Of a DNA stretch of 64,000 nucleotides, positions 12,940-25,634 are shown piece by piece. A program made the position numbers and the translations under genes. The stretch comes from Xestospongia muta (lineage: Eukaryota > Porifera > Demospongiae > Haplosclerida > Petrosiidae). Every line of letters starts with the position of its first letter. Position 1 is the stretch's first letter. The notes under the pieces were generated by a model. The model was not told where the DNA came from and searched no databases. It saw only the letters and a program-made list of their open reading frames with translations. Location of the stretch: positions 3,609,135 through 3,673,134 of the forward strand of contig OY848920.1 of NCBI GenBank assembly GCA_963693285.1. Direction: 5' to 3'.

Positions 12940-13615
12940 TGTTATTCTCATTCTCCTTTACTAAGTTTTCAATAATATCCATGTAGCATCATAGATGTAC
13001 TATAGGACTGTAAACCTTCCATACAGTAAGATGATTTATGTTGACAACCTTTTTCACTTTCATTGCTTACAAGTTCACGTGCTCCATCTACCAGAAAAAT
13101 GAGAAATTGATGATAAACTTCTCGCTCATTTTTTGATACATATCAAATATGAGACACAGCAAATGTAATATACTATTTAGTGAATTCAATAGCCAGCCAG
13201 TCTTTTCCAATATTCTTAGGACATTCAGTCACAAGCTCACTTCCTAATCCTTTTAAAGTCTCTGTACAACTATCATTATACAGAGAGACTGCATTCATAC
13301 TACAATGTTGACATAGTTGTCATATGATGCTGCACCAGAGCTTTGTATGGGAATGCTTACATTTGTGCAATTGCAGACATAGACTCATATACTCAAATAG
13401 ATCAGTTTGTGTTGTGATCAGAGCATTTGTGCCAACATACATCAAATACACTATTATTGCACTGTTATATGATATCCAGGGTTTAATATAGAATACTCAA
13501 AATCTTTTTATTATTTATGCAGTCAGTTACAATGCTGTCTACAACATTGTCAGATGCTGAAACAAGTAAAGAGCAAGAAGAAGGTGAATCAAGGTCACTT
13601 TTAGCATCTAGTGCC
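12940..13615 (-). pseudogene. Possible decayed gene of unknown family
   Basis: Three minus-strand stretches read as ordinary protein: about 13614-13490 (ALDAKSDLDSPSSC..., VDSIVTDCINNKK), about 13330-13190 (NAVSLYNDSCTETLKGLG, then CPKNIGKDWLAIEFTK) and about 13140-13020 (KNEREVYHQFLIFLVDGA, then ELVSNESEKGCQH). They are separated by stops or possible introns and are less AT-extreme than the surroundings. I do not recognise the family; the segment ending in KDWLAIEF is only faintly death-domain-like. It could be a real multi-exon gene or a relic. Confidence 0.25.
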
Positions 13616-14954
13616 TTTATGAAAAAATTGACATTAAATTAAGATTAATGTAAAAAAAATGAAACTCTTAGAACATAAAAGTCAACTTTATGCTCAGTTT
13701 GCAGGTGCTGTTATACAGCTGGTGGTTATAGCGTCTATTATCATATTGCCATGAAGACCTGATGAAGATGATGGGATTGTTATTCAAAGTAGCATGAGGA
13801 AAAAGTACCAAAACAGAAGCCTCGATTGGTGATAAAGAAAAAAAAAGAGAAAGCAGTTAGAAAGAGAAAGAAAAGAAGTAAGAAATGATGTCTAGAATCA
13901 TTTAACTGATCACAGATGACACACCCTTTTCTTACTATTGTTTTCCTTTTGATAATTATTATGCTGTGATTACTGTGATCTGGATCTGTCATTTACAATA
14001 TCATTGTTGGTAAGTGTAATATAATCTAGTATAAATTCTAAGTGTATTTCTATCCAAGGTTTTCATTTTATTTACTCTAATGTTTCTTTCCATGTTTATA
14101 ATGCTGTGACTACTTACGATGTGAATGTGTCTTTTACAATATAATAGTTGGTAAGTTTAATATAATGTATTATAAATTCTAAGTGTATTTCAATCCAATG
14201 ATTTCATTTTAATAAACCTATTGTTCTTCTCTCCATATTTATGACACTGTGACTGCTTGTGATCTGAACGTCTCTTTTACAATATAATAGTTGGTAAGTG
14301 TGATATAATGTAGTGTAAATTCTAAACGTAATTCAACCTGATGTTTTCATTTTATTTCTTTTTTTCATATCTATGATGCTGTGATTACTTATAATCTAAA
14401 TGTATCATTTACAATATAATAGTTTGTAAGTGTGATATAATGTAGTATAAATTTTAATTGTATTTCAATCCAATGTTTTCATTTTAATAAATCTATTGTT
14501 TTTCTTTCCACATTTATGATACTGTGAGCACTTGTGATCTGAACATCTCCTTTACAATATAATAGTTGGTAAATGTGATATAATTTAGTATAAATTCTAA
14601 GTATATTTCAATCCAATGATTTGATTTTAATAAATCTATTGTTTTCTTTCCATATTTATGATTCTGTGACCGCTTGTGATCTGAAGGGTTTCCTTTACAA
14701 TGTAATACTTTGTAAGTGTGATTAATGTAGTGTAAATTCTAAACATATTTCAACCTAACGTTTTCATTTTATTTCCTTTTTTTCATATTTAAGATGCTGT
14801 GATTACTTATGATCTAAATGTGTCAGTTACAATATAATAGTTGGTAAGTATGATATAATGTAGTGTAAATTCTAAACCTATTTCAACCCAATGTTTTCAT
14901 TTTATTTCCTTTCTTCATATTTATGATGATGTGATTACTTATGATCTAAATGTG

Positions 14955-15301
14955 TTAAATCAGTTTTGATGGTTAATTTCTAAACTTTTCACTTTCAAAA
15001 AGCTCTAAACAGTTTATTTTAGAGTTTTAGCCTATTTAGACTAATTTATCCAACGTTTTAAGACAAATAAACTTACTAAACTCTTTAGATCAACTTATTT
15101 AAGCAGTTTTGAAAGTTAATTTCTAAATTTTTTTAACTTTCAAAAGCTCTAAACAATTTATTTTAGAGTTTTAATCTATTTAGACTAATTTATCCAAATA
15201 TTTAAGACAGATAAACTTACTAAACTCTTTAGATCGGCTTATTTAAGCAGTTTTGATAGTTAATTTTTAAACTTTTTTAACTTTCAAAAAGCTCTAAACA
15301 G
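14955..15301 (+). repeat. Second repeat family inside the satellite, block 1
   Basis: A different repeat, about 130 bases per unit and present in nearly three units here, interrupts the main monomer. Landmarks are tcagttttgatggttaatt, ctttcaaaaagctctaaaca, gttta and ttttagagtttt, gactaatttatcc, aaacttactaaactctttag. CTCTAAA and TTTAGAG within each unit can form a stem. The main satellite resumes exactly at gtaagtgtg (15301). Confidence 0.85.
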
Positions 15302-17360
15302 TAAGTGTGATATAATGTAGTGTAAATTCTAAACACGTTTCAACTCAATGTTTTCATTTTATTTCCTTTTTTTCATATTTATGATACTGTGACTGCTTGT
15401 GTTCTGAATGTCTCCTTTACAATATAATAGTTGGTAAGTGTGATATAATGTAGTGTAAATTCTAAACATATTTCAACCTAATGTTTTCATTTTATTTCTT
15501 TTTTTTAAATTTATGATGCTGTGATTACTTATGATCAAAATATGTCACTTACAATATAATAGTTGGTAAGTGTGATATAATGTAGTATAAATTCTAAGTG
15601 TATTTTAATCCAATGTTTTCATTTTAATAAATCTATTGTTTTTCTTTCCATATTTATGGTACTGTGACCACTTTTGATCTGAACGTCTCCTTTACAATAT
15701 AATAGTTGGTAAGTGTGATATAATGTAGTGTAAATTCTAAACACGTTTCAACTCAATGTTTTCATTTTATTTCCTTTTTTTCATATTTATGATACTGTGA
15801 CTGCTTGTGTTCTGAATGTCTCCTTTACAATATAATAGTTGGTAAGTGTGATATAATGTAGTGTAAATTCTAAACATATTTCAACCTAATGTTTTCATTT
15901 TATTTCTTTTTTTTAAATTTATGATGCTGTGATTACTTATGATCTAAATATGTCACTTACAATATAATAGTTGGTAAGTGTGATATAATTTAGTATAAAT
16001 TGTATATCAATCCAATGATTTCATTTTAATTAATAAATTGTTTATTTCCATGTTTATTATGCTGTGACTACTAGTGATCTAAGTGTGTCCTTTACAATAT
16101 AATAGTTGGTAAGTATGATAAAATGTAGTGTAAATTCTAAGCGTATTTCAATGGATGGTTTTCATTTTATTTACATTATTATTTTTCCAATATTTATGAT
16201 GCTATCATTATTTATTCTATTATTTTCCTTTCAATATTTATGACGCTGTGATTACTTGTGATCTGAATCTGTCATTTACAATATCATTGTTGGTAAGTGT
16301 AATATAATCTAGTATAAATTTTAAGTGTATTTCTATCAAATTTTTTCATTTTATTTACTTTATTGTTTCTTTCCATGTTTATGATGCTGTGACTACTTAT
16401 AATGTGAATGTGTCCTTTATGATATAATAGTTGGTAAGTGTGATATAATGTAGTGTTATTTCTAAAGGTATTCAACCCAATGTTTTCATTTTATTTCCTT
16501 TTTTTCATATTTATGATGCTGTGATTACTTATGATCTAAATGTATCATTTATGATATAATAATTGGTAGGTGTGATATAATGTAGTATAAATTCCAAGTG
16601 TACCAATCTTTTAATTTTTACTCAGTTATTTTTTTTACCATATTTATAATACTGGGACTACTTGTGATCTGAATGTGTCCTTTACAATATAATAGTTGGT
16701 AAATGTAATATAATGTAGTATGAATTCTAAATGTATTTCAATCCAATGTTTTCATTTTAATAAATCTATTGTTTTTCTTTCCATATTATGGTACTGTGAC
16801 CACTTGTGATCTGAATGTGTCCTTTACAATATAATAGTTGGTAAATGTGATATAATGTAGTATAAATTCTAAGTGTATTTCAATCCAATGTCTTCATTTT
16901 AATAAATCTTTTGTTTTTCATTCCATATTTATGGTACTGTGACCATTTGTGATCTGAACATCTCCTTTACAATATAATAGTTGGTAAGTGTGAAATAATG
17001 TGGTGTAACTTCTAAACGTATTTCAACCCAATGTTTTCATTTTATTTGCTTTTTTTAAATTTATGATGCTGTGATTACTTATGATCTAAATGTGTCATTT
17101 AGAATATAATAGTTGGTAAGTGTGATATAATGTAGTATAAATTCCAAGTGTATTTAAACCAATCTTTTCATTTTTACTCAATTATTTTTCTTTCCATATT
17201 TATAATACTGTGACTACTTGTGATCTGAATGTGTCCTTTACAATATAATATATGATAAATGTGATATAATGTGGTATGAATTCTAAGCGTATTTCAATCC
17301 AATGTTTTCATTATAATTAATCTATTGTTTTTCTTTCCATATTTATGGTACTGTGACTAC

Positions 17361-17936
17361 TAGTGTTGTAATTGTTTAACAATAACTAAAACTAAAACCA
17401 TTTTTGTAAAAGGGAAATCATTATTGTTAACAATAACAAAACTATAACTAAAATTAGTTAGAAATCATTAACAAATAATAACTAAAACAAAAATTGTAGC
17501 TCTATACTAGTAAAATAAGAAAAAATTATTAACACGTTGATGTGTAAACAAGGTGCATAGACCTATTGAATGGTCAAAGAACTTTTACAATACCACGAGT
17601 CATCACCTGACTTGCCTGTTTATATGAGGATTTATTTGTTTTGTTCAAAAGGAGAAGAACATTATAAAGGAAAAAGAGTCAGCTTTGGCAAAGTCAAAAA
17701 GGTCCCACTGTAATTTTACTTAAACATTTGACATTGTACATTTGGCACTTAAATGTTACCCATAAAAATAGACTTTCATCAATAGCAATAAAAAAAATTT
17801 AATTCACTAACAATAACTAAAGCAAATACTCACATCAATTTTGTGAACAATCAATAACAAAAACTAAAATTCAAACAAATTTTGTACAATAACAGTAACA
17901 GTAACTAAATACAAATTCAATACTTTTACAACACTA
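17361..17936. mobile_element. hAT-like non-autonomous element inside the satellite
   Basis: The insert starts TAGTGTTGTAA and ends TTACAACACTA, a terminal inverted repeat of about 11 bases. The flanks are GTGACTAC (17353-17360) and GTGACCGC (17937-17944). These eight bases are the same satellite position on both sides, so they fit an 8-base target duplication that has since diverged at two sites. An 8-base duplication is typical of hAT transposons. The interior is rich in ACTAAAAC-type repeats next to both ends and has no transposase. A related ACTAAA-rich segment occurs at 55675-55830. Confidence 0.7.
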
Positions 17937-18926
17937 GTGACCGCTTGTGATCTGAACATCTCCTTTACAATATAATAGTTGGTAGATGTGATATAATGTA
18001 GTATAAATTCCAAGTGAATTTAAATCAATCTTTTCATTTTTACTTTGTTATTTTTCTTTCCATATTTACAATGCTGTGACTACTTGTGATCTGAATGTGT
18101 CCTTTACAAATAATAGTTGGCAAGTGTGATATGATGTAGTATAAATTTTAAGTGTATTTCAATCCAATGTTTTTATTCCAATGAATTTATTATTTTTTTT
18201 CCATATTTAGGATACTGTGACCGCTTGTGATCTGAACATCTCCTTTACAATATAATAGTTGGTAAGTGTGATATAATGTAGTATGAATTCTAAGTGTATT
18301 TCAATCCAAAGTTTTCATTTTAATAAATCTATTGTTTTTCTTTACATATTTATAGTACTGTTGCCACTTGTGATCTGAACGTCTCCTTTACAATATAATA
18401 GTTGGTAAGTGTGATATAATGTAGTGTAAATTCTAAACCTATTTCAGCCCAATGTTTTCATTCTGTTTCCTTCTTTTCATATTTATGATGCTGTGACTAC
18501 CTGTGATCTGAATGTGTCCTTTACAAATAATAGTTGGTAAGCGTGATATAATGTAGTATAAATTCCAAGTGTATTTAAACCAATCTTTTCATTTTTACTC
18601 TGTTATTTTTCTTTCCACATTTATGATACTGTGACCGCTTGTGATCTGAACATCTCCTTTACAATATAATAGTTGGTAAATGTGATATAATGTTGTGTAA
18701 ATTCTAAGTGTATTTAAACCAATCTTTTCATTTTTACTCTGTTATTTTTCTTTCCATATTTATAATGCTGTGACTACCTGTGATCTGAATGTGTCCTTTA
18801 CAAATAATAGTTGGTAAGTGTGATATAATGTAGTATAAATTCTAAACCTATTTCAACCCAATGTTTTCATTTTATTTCCTTTCTTCATATTTATGATGCT
18901 GTGAATACTTATGATCTAAATGTGTT

Positions 18927-19126
18927 AAATCAGTTTTGATGGTTAATTTCTAAACTTTTCACTTTCAAAAAGCTCTAAACAGTTTATTTTAGAGTTTTAA
19001 CCTATTTAGACTAATTTATCCAAAGATTTAAGACAAATAAACTTACTAAACTCTTTAGATCGCTTATTTAAGCAGTTTTGATAGTTAATTTTTAAACTTT
19101 TTTAACTTTCAAAAAGCTCTAAACAG
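18927..19126 (+). repeat. Second repeat family inside the satellite, block 2
   Basis: Same family as 14955-15301 and bounded by the same junctions (tgtgttaaatcag at the left, ctctaaacagtaagtg at the right) but one unit shorter. Identical junctions show that blocks 1-3 come from one insertion event copied with the array. Confidence 0.85.
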
Positions 19127-20055
19127 TAAGTGTGATATAATGTAGTGTAAATTCTAAACACATTTCAACTCAATGTTTTCATTTTATTTCCTTTTTTTCA
19201 TATTTATGATACTGTGACTGCTTGTGTTCTGAATGTCTCCTTTACAATATAATAGTTGGTAAGTGTGATATAATGTAGTGTAAATTCTAAACATATTTCA
19301 ACCTAATGTTTTCATTTTATTTCTTTTTTTTTAATTTATGATGCTGTGATTACTTATGATCAAAATATGTCACTTACAATATAATAGTTGGTAAGTGTGA
19401 TATAATGTAGTATAAATTCTAAGTGTATTTTAATCCAATGTTTTCATTTTAATAAATCTATTGTTTTTCTTTCCATATTTATGGTACTGTGACCACTTTT
19501 GATCTGAACGTCTCCTTTACAATATAATAGTTGGTAAGTGTGATATAATGTAGTGTAAATTCTAAACCTATTTCAACCCAATGTTTTCATTTTGTTTCCT
19601 TCTTTTCATTTTTATGATGCTGTGACTACCTGTGATCTGAATGTGTCCTTTACAAATAATAGTTGGTAAGCGTGATATAATGTAGTATAAATTCCAAGTG
19701 TATTTAAACCAATCTTTTCATTTTTACTCTGTTATTTTTCTTTCCACATTTATGATACTCTGACCGCTTGTGATCTGAACATCTCCTTTACAATATAATA
19801 GTTGGTAAATGTGATATAATGTTGTGTAAATTCTAAGTGTATTTAAACCAATCTTTTCATTTTTACTCTGTTATTTTTCTTTCCATATTTATAATGCTGT
19901 GACTACCTGTGATCTGAATGTGTCCTTTACAAATAATAGTTGGTAAGTGTGATATAATGTAGTATAAATTCTAAACCTATTTCAACCCAATGTTTTCATT
20001 TTATTTCCTTTCTTCATATTTATGATGCTGTGAATACTTATGATCTAAATGTGTT

Positions 20056-20400
20056 AAATCAGTTTTGATGGTTAATTTCTAAACTTTTCACTTTCAAAAA
20101 GCTCTAAACAGTTTATTTTAGAGTTTTAACCTATTTATATTAATTTATCCAAAGATTTAAGACAAATAAACTTACTAAACTCTTTAGATCGCTTATTTAA
20201 GCAGCTTTGATAGTTAATTTCTAATCTTTTTTAACTTTCAAAAAGCTCTAAACAGTTTATTTTAGAGTTTTAACCTATTTAGACTAATTTATCCAAAGAT
20301 TTAAGACAGATAAACTTACTAAACTCTTTAGATCGGCTTATTTAAGCAGTTTTGATAGTTAATTTTTAAACTTTTTTAACTTTCAAAAAGCTCTAAACAG
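20056..20400 (+). repeat. Second repeat family inside the satellite, block 3
   Basis: Same family and junctions as the blocks at 14955 and 18927, with nearly three units. Confidence 0.85.
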
Positions 20401-20920
20401 TAAGTGTGATATAATGTAGTGTAAATTCTAAACACGTTTCAACTCAATGTTTTCATTTTATTTCCTTTTTTTCATATTTATGATACTGTGACTGCTTGTG
20501 TTCTGAATGTCTCCTTTACAATATAATAGTTGATAAGTGTAATATAATGTAGTATAAATTTTAATTGTATTTCAATCCAATGTTTTCATTTTAATAACTC
20601 TATTGTTTTTCTTTCCACATTAATGATACTGTGACCGCTTGTGATCTGAACATCTCCTTTACAATATAATAGTTGGTAAGTGTGATATAATGTAGTGTAA
20701 ATTCTAAACCTATTTCAACCTAATGTTTTCATTTTATTTCCTTTTTTTATGATGCTGTGATTACTAATGAGCTAAATATGTCATTTACAATATAATAGTT
20801 GGTAAGTGTGATATAATGTACTATAAATTCTAAGTGTATTTAAACCAATCTTTTCGTTTTTACTCAATTAATTTTCTTTCCATATTGATAATACTGTGAC
20901 TACTTGTGATCTGAATGTGT

Positions 20921-23900
20921 TGTACGAGCTCCTTTTCGGATCCAGACAGACAACTAACCAGCCCAGATAAACCTGATCATGACTACGTAAAAATTTTTTC
21001 TAACAATAAGTAAATTGAGTATTTTCGGAATATATATTGTAAATGAGATCTATACATCAATCATTGACATACCGCCGGCCAAGACCGACGGTCTTCAGAT
21101 AGATAATAGTACACAAAATAAATGTTCAATGTTCAATTCAATATTTGTTCATAGGCAGCAGCACCACAACCTTGTTAACGGGCCTGGTATATGTACTTTT
21201 GGCGGTCTTGATAACCACAACTGGTATTACACCATCTGGGCCAACATGAACTTGAGTTACTCGTGCCAAAGGCTATTTAGATGGAATCAAATTGTCTTCC
21301 TGCACAAGTACGATGTCCCCAATGCAAACATTTCTGTGTCTACTATGCCATTTATTGTTTTCCCGAGGGCCACAAGGTATTCAATGGACCATCTCTTTCA
21401 AAAGTGACGCACCAGAGCTTGAACCAAATGCCAACGTCTCAGGATTGATAGGGAACCATAAGAGGACGAGGGGTCAGGAATAGATTCTAGTGGTCAACCA
21501 ATTAGAAAATCCAGGTGTTAAGGCTTTAATTCCTTCATCATCAGAAGGTAAAGGTACTAAAGGTCTGCTGTTTAATACAGCCTCAATTTGTGTCAAAAGA
21601 GTGGTGAGTTCTTCAAAGGTGAACTTCACATTCATGGCAACCTTTCGTAGATGAATCTAAAGCTTTTTACAACGGCCTCCCACAAACCTCCGAAATGTGG
21701 AGCACTCAGGAATAAAATGCCATTGAATATTCTATGTTGAGCAAAATTCTGATATTGCCTTTTGGATCTTTTGCTCTTCTAAAAATTTCACGAATTCTTG
21801 AAGCTCCCTTTTAGCTTCCACAAAATTTGTTCCATGGTCACTAAAATTAAACTTGGTTTCCCCCTGCGCGAGACAAAGCGCCTAAGACACGCTATGAAGG
21901 CGTCACTTGTCAAGTCAGTGACTGGTTCCAAATAAACAGCTTTGACAGAAAGAGATACAAACACACAAACATAGGCTTTGGTAAGCGTAGGTCTTCGGAC
22001 ATGACCATACTTGACTACCAGTGGACCAGAAAAGTCCACACCAACCTTATTAAATATTGGTCCAGGGGTTACTCTTTCAACTAATAGTCTACCCATTATC
22101 TGTGGAGTAGGTCTGGCAGATTGACGTCTGCAGACAATACAACCTCAGGTGACAGTTCGAACTATTTTCCGTCCCCTAACAATGTGAAAATGACGTGACA
22201 AAGATGACCACAATAATACAGGACCAGCATGCAGCAGGCACAGATGTTCTGAGTGAACAAGGAGTCTTGTTATCGGGTGTTTTCCTTGTAGTATGATTGG
22301 GTGCATACTTGCATAAGACAATTTAGAGTTTTGCTCTCGGCCACCTACACGTTGGAGGCCTGCTGGATCTAAAAATGGATGAAGAGGTATCAGACAACTA
22401 TTATTAGGTGACCCACAATCACGCCTGATGGAATTGACTTCTTTATTGAAGTGGTCTTTCTGAATAATTGACAGCCAATAGTTTTCAGCAGATGTCAACT
22501 CACCGATGAATAGTGATGGAGACTGGTTGGTCAAGTTATTATTCACCTTTGCACAGCAATTGTTAATAACTCGGAATACCCAAGCAGAGACGTGTTTTAA
22601 ACGAACAAAACTTGAGTGGCATTCAGTTGATATCAGTGATTCCAGAGAATCTGTGATCATGATATGGCACACCTCTCTTTCCTCCACAGAAACACTAACC
22701 TGTGGCCTGTCAAATTGCTTAGGCCACTCAGTTGATTCTCTCCGTAGCCATTCAGGGCCATCCCACCACAAGGTGTGTTGTAAATGTTCAGAAGGGTAGA
22801 GACCTCTCAAAGCACAGTCTGCTAGGTTATCGACCCCATTTACATGGTCCCATCATTTTGGTGGTAATTGATTAATTATATAGGAGAAACGATTTCCCAC
22901 AAAAGTCTTAAACCTTCTGGGATTCCCTGTAATCCATCCAAGGACAATCGTGCTATCCGTCCAGACATACACATCCACTAAGGGAATCTGAAATGTTTTT
23001 TTTTTACATGGGAGAGTAAATCAGCCAGGAGGCAGGCACCACACAATTCTAAACGAGGGATGGTCAGAAGTTTAATAGGAGCTACTTTCATTTTTGAAGT
23101 CACCAAGGATACATGTACCCTTCCATTGGAGTCAACCATTCATAAGTATACCACAACTGAATAAGCAGACTCTGAAGCATTGGAGAAGCCATGAAGTTGT
23201 TGAGTTCCAAGGCTAGTATCTTTGGGAAAATAGTAACGTGGTATAAGCTTGTTGGAGAGTAGCTTCAGCTCAGTCCTCCACTTCAACCATTCTTCACAAA
23301 TATCTGTGGGAACAGGATCGTCCCAACCAACATTCAATTTCCAGAGTCGTTGGAACGGGATCTTAACCTTGATCGTAGTTGGTGAAAACCACCCTAAAAC
23401 ATCATAAGTCTTAGCTACGTCAGATATCAGAGCATGCTTGGTGATATTTTCCCCAGAAGGTAGTTTTGCCACAGTTAAGTGGAAATAGTCATTACTGGAA
23501 TTCCACTGCATGCCCAAGGTTTTGGTGAATTGATCGTGATCTGGAATGTCTTGTGAGGATGGAGAATCTCATAAGTTAGGTGGTAGGTGCTCTATCACAA
23601 AAGGTTCGCTACAATTCCACTTATGTAATAGGAAACCACCACAGGCAAAGAGGTCCTGTAGCTGTTGCTGTAGTTTCTGTGCATCTTCTATGGTGTCTGC
23701 TCCTGTCAAACCGTCATCCAAGTAAAAGGATTCATGTACAACTTTGGCTGCTAGGGGGTACTCATTAGCGTGGTCATAGGCATTCTGTTTGATGGCCATA
23801 TTCGATATGAATGAGGAGGCAGAGACTCCAAATGTGACATGAGTCATTCGATAGTCAAGGATTGCATCTTTCGGAGACTTTCTCCATACAAAGCAATGGT

Positions 23901-23928
23901 AGTCATGATCAGTCAGTGCTAGTTTGAT
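20921..23928 (-). mobile_element. BEL/Pao retrotransposon, 5'-truncated, inserted in the satellite
   Basis: The satellite breaks off after ctgaatgtgt near 20920 and resumes at atagttggtaaatg near 23928. Between them the minus strand encodes the 3' two-thirds of a BEL/Pao pol: reverse transcriptase from mid-palm, RNase H, integrase and the C-terminal DUF5641-type domain. Gag, protease and the first part of reverse transcriptase are absent, and the reverse transcriptase frame runs straight into satellite at its 5' edge. The leftmost 200 bases (20921-21137) lie beyond the pol stop and may be the remains of the 3' end. The region is clearly richer in G and C than the array. Confidence 0.88.
21138..22096 (-). 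pseudogene. BEL/Pao integrase and DUF5641-type domain, broken
   Basis: The integrase catalytic core begins at about 22090 (LLVERVTPGPIF, then VGVDFSGPLVVKYG with the first Asp, and AVYLEPVTDLTSDAF, a hallmark of the Pao family). The open frame ends near 21788, where the second Asp region is expected. The C-terminal domain is recognisable from about 21330 down to the stop at 21138-21140: CIGDIVLVQEDNLIPSK, an in-frame TAG, then PLARVTQVHVGPDG and TYTRPVNKVVVLLP. That TAG replaces the tryptophan expected in this domain. Frame breaks lie between 21400 and 21790. Confidence 0.85.
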
Positions 23929-23973
23929 ATATAGTTGGTAAATGTGATATAATGTAGTGTAAATTCTAAACAT
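22097..23973 (-). pseudogene. BEL/Pao reverse transcriptase and RNase H region, broken
   Basis: Reverse transcriptase is read from about 23925 (ALTDHDYHCFVWRKSP, YRMTHVTFGVSASSF, ESFYLDDGLTGAD with the catalytic YLDD box, then FLLHKWNCS). The first 15 residues of the open frame (23973-23930) are satellite and not part of the protein. The connection to RNase H follows at 23517-23140 (YDVLGWFSPTTIKVKIPFQRLW in parts, YYFPKDTS, LHGFSNASESAYSVVVYL). From 22810 comes the segment before integrase (HTLWWDGPEWLRRES). Each is open by itself but they are divided by stops and shifts, so the copy is dead. Confidence 0.85.
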
Positions 23974-25550
23974 ATTTCAACCCAATGTTTTCATTTTGCT
24001 TCCTTTTTTGTCATATTTATGATGCTATGATTACTTATGATCTAAAAGTGTCATTTACAATATAATAGTTGGTAAGTGTGATATAATGCAGCATTAATTC
24101 CAAGTATATTTAAACCAATCTTTTCATATTTACTCTGTTATTTTTCTTTCCATAATTATTTATAATGCTGTGACTACTTGTGATCTGAATCTGTCCTTTA
24201 CAATATAATAGTTGGTAAGTGTGATACGATGTAGTATAAATTTTAAGTGTATTTCAATCCAATGTTTTCATTTTAATTAATCAATTGTTTCTTTTCATGT
24301 TTATGATGCTGTGACTACTTATGATCTAAATGTGTCCTTTACAATATAATAGTTGGTAAATGTGACATAATGTAGTATAAATTCTAAGTGTATTTCAATC
24401 CAATGTTTTCATTTTAATAAATCTATTGCTTTTCTTTCCATATTTATGGTACTGTGACCACTTGTGATCTGAACGTCTACTTTACAATATCATAGTTAGT
24501 AAGTATGATATAATGTAGTGTAAATTCTAAACGTATTTCAACCCAATGTTTAAATTTTTTCCTTTTTTTAAATTTATGATGCTGTGATTACTTATGATCT
24601 AAATGTGTCATTTACAATAATAATAGTTGGTAAGTGTGATATAATGTAGTATAAATTCCAAGTGTATTTAAACCAATCTTTTAATTTTTACTCAATTATT
24701 TTCTTTCCATATTTATTATGCTGTCACTACTTGTGATCTGAATATGTCCTTTACAATATAATAGTTGGTAAATGTGATATAATGTAGTATAAATTCTAAG
24801 TGTATTTCAATCCAATATTCATCATTGGTAAATGTGATATAATGTAGTATAAATTCTTAGTGTATTTCAATCCAATGTTCATCATTTTAATAAATCTATT
24901 GTTTTTCTTTCCATATTTATGATACTGTGACCGCTTGTGATCTGAACATCTCCTTTGCAACATAATAGTTGGTAATTGTGATATAATGTAGTGTAAATTC
25001 TAAACATATTTTTCATTTTATTTCCTTTTTTCATATTTATGATACCGTGATTACTTGTGATCTAAAGGTGTCATTTACAATATAATAGTTGGTAAGTGTG
25101 CTATAATGTAGTATAAATTCCAAGTGTATTTCTATCCAATGTTTTGATTTTATTTACTATATTGTTTTTTTTTCACTATTTATAATGCTGTCATGACTTG
25201 TGATCTGAATGTGTCATTTACAATACAATAGTCAGTAATTGTGATATTATATAGTATAAACTCTAAGTATATTTGAATCCAATGTTTTTATTTTATTTAC
25301 TCTAATGTTTCCTTTTCATGTTTATGATGCTGTGACTACTAGTGATCTGAATGTGTCCTTTACAATATAATAGTTTGTAAGTGTGATAAAATGTAGTGTA
25401 GATTCTAAGCATATTTCAATTCAATGTTTTCATTTTATTTATTTTTATTATTTTCCTTTTCATATTTATGATACGGTGATTACTTATGATCTGAATGTGA
25501 CATTTACAATAATATTGTAAATATTACAACTATTATATTATAATAGTTGT

Positions 25551-25634
25551 AAGTGTGATATAATGCAGTATAAATTCTAAGTGTGATATAATGCAGTATA
25601 AATTCTAAGTGTGATATAATATACTATAAATTCT
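25551..25634 (+). repeat. 28-base direct repeat, three copies, at the array edge
   Basis: aagtgtgatataatgcag plus tataaattct occurs at 25551-25578 and 25579-25606, with a third, mutated copy at 25607-25634. It is a fragment of the satellite monomer amplified on its own at the right boundary of the array. Confidence 0.8.

Larger units (their letters stand above)
18438..20400 (+). repeat. Higher-order repeat of about 1,129 bases, two tandem copies
   Basis: The block starting cctatttcagcccaatg at 18438 is repeated nearly base for base from 19567. Shared rarities include cctgtgatctgaatgtg, the shortened tttacaaataatagttgg, ggtaagcgtgatataatg and the second-family block. Copy two keeps one extra unit of the second family (20056-20400 versus 18927-19126). 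Such near-identity among otherwise diverged monomers shows recent unequal exchange or segmental duplication. Confidence 0.85.

Noticed and set aside
13780..13992. Open frame of 70 codons, minus strand, at the array edge
   Set aside because: Composition is Phe/Leu-rich from an A/G-rich plus strand and shows no domain pattern; it partly overlaps the first satellite monomer.
16284..16475. Open frame of 63 codons in the satellite, minus strand (MNTFRNNTTLYHTYQLLYHK...)
   Set aside because: It only translates satellite monomers; the same LYHTYQ string recurs wherever the repeat happens to be open.
21015..21483. Two plus-strand open frames of 130 and 63 codons
   Set aside because: They are antisense shadows of the BEL/Pao C-terminal domain read on the minus strand.
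22506..22799. Plus-strand open frame of 97 codons
   Set aside because: Antisense to the BEL/Pao segment before integrase, where the minus strand has family motifs.
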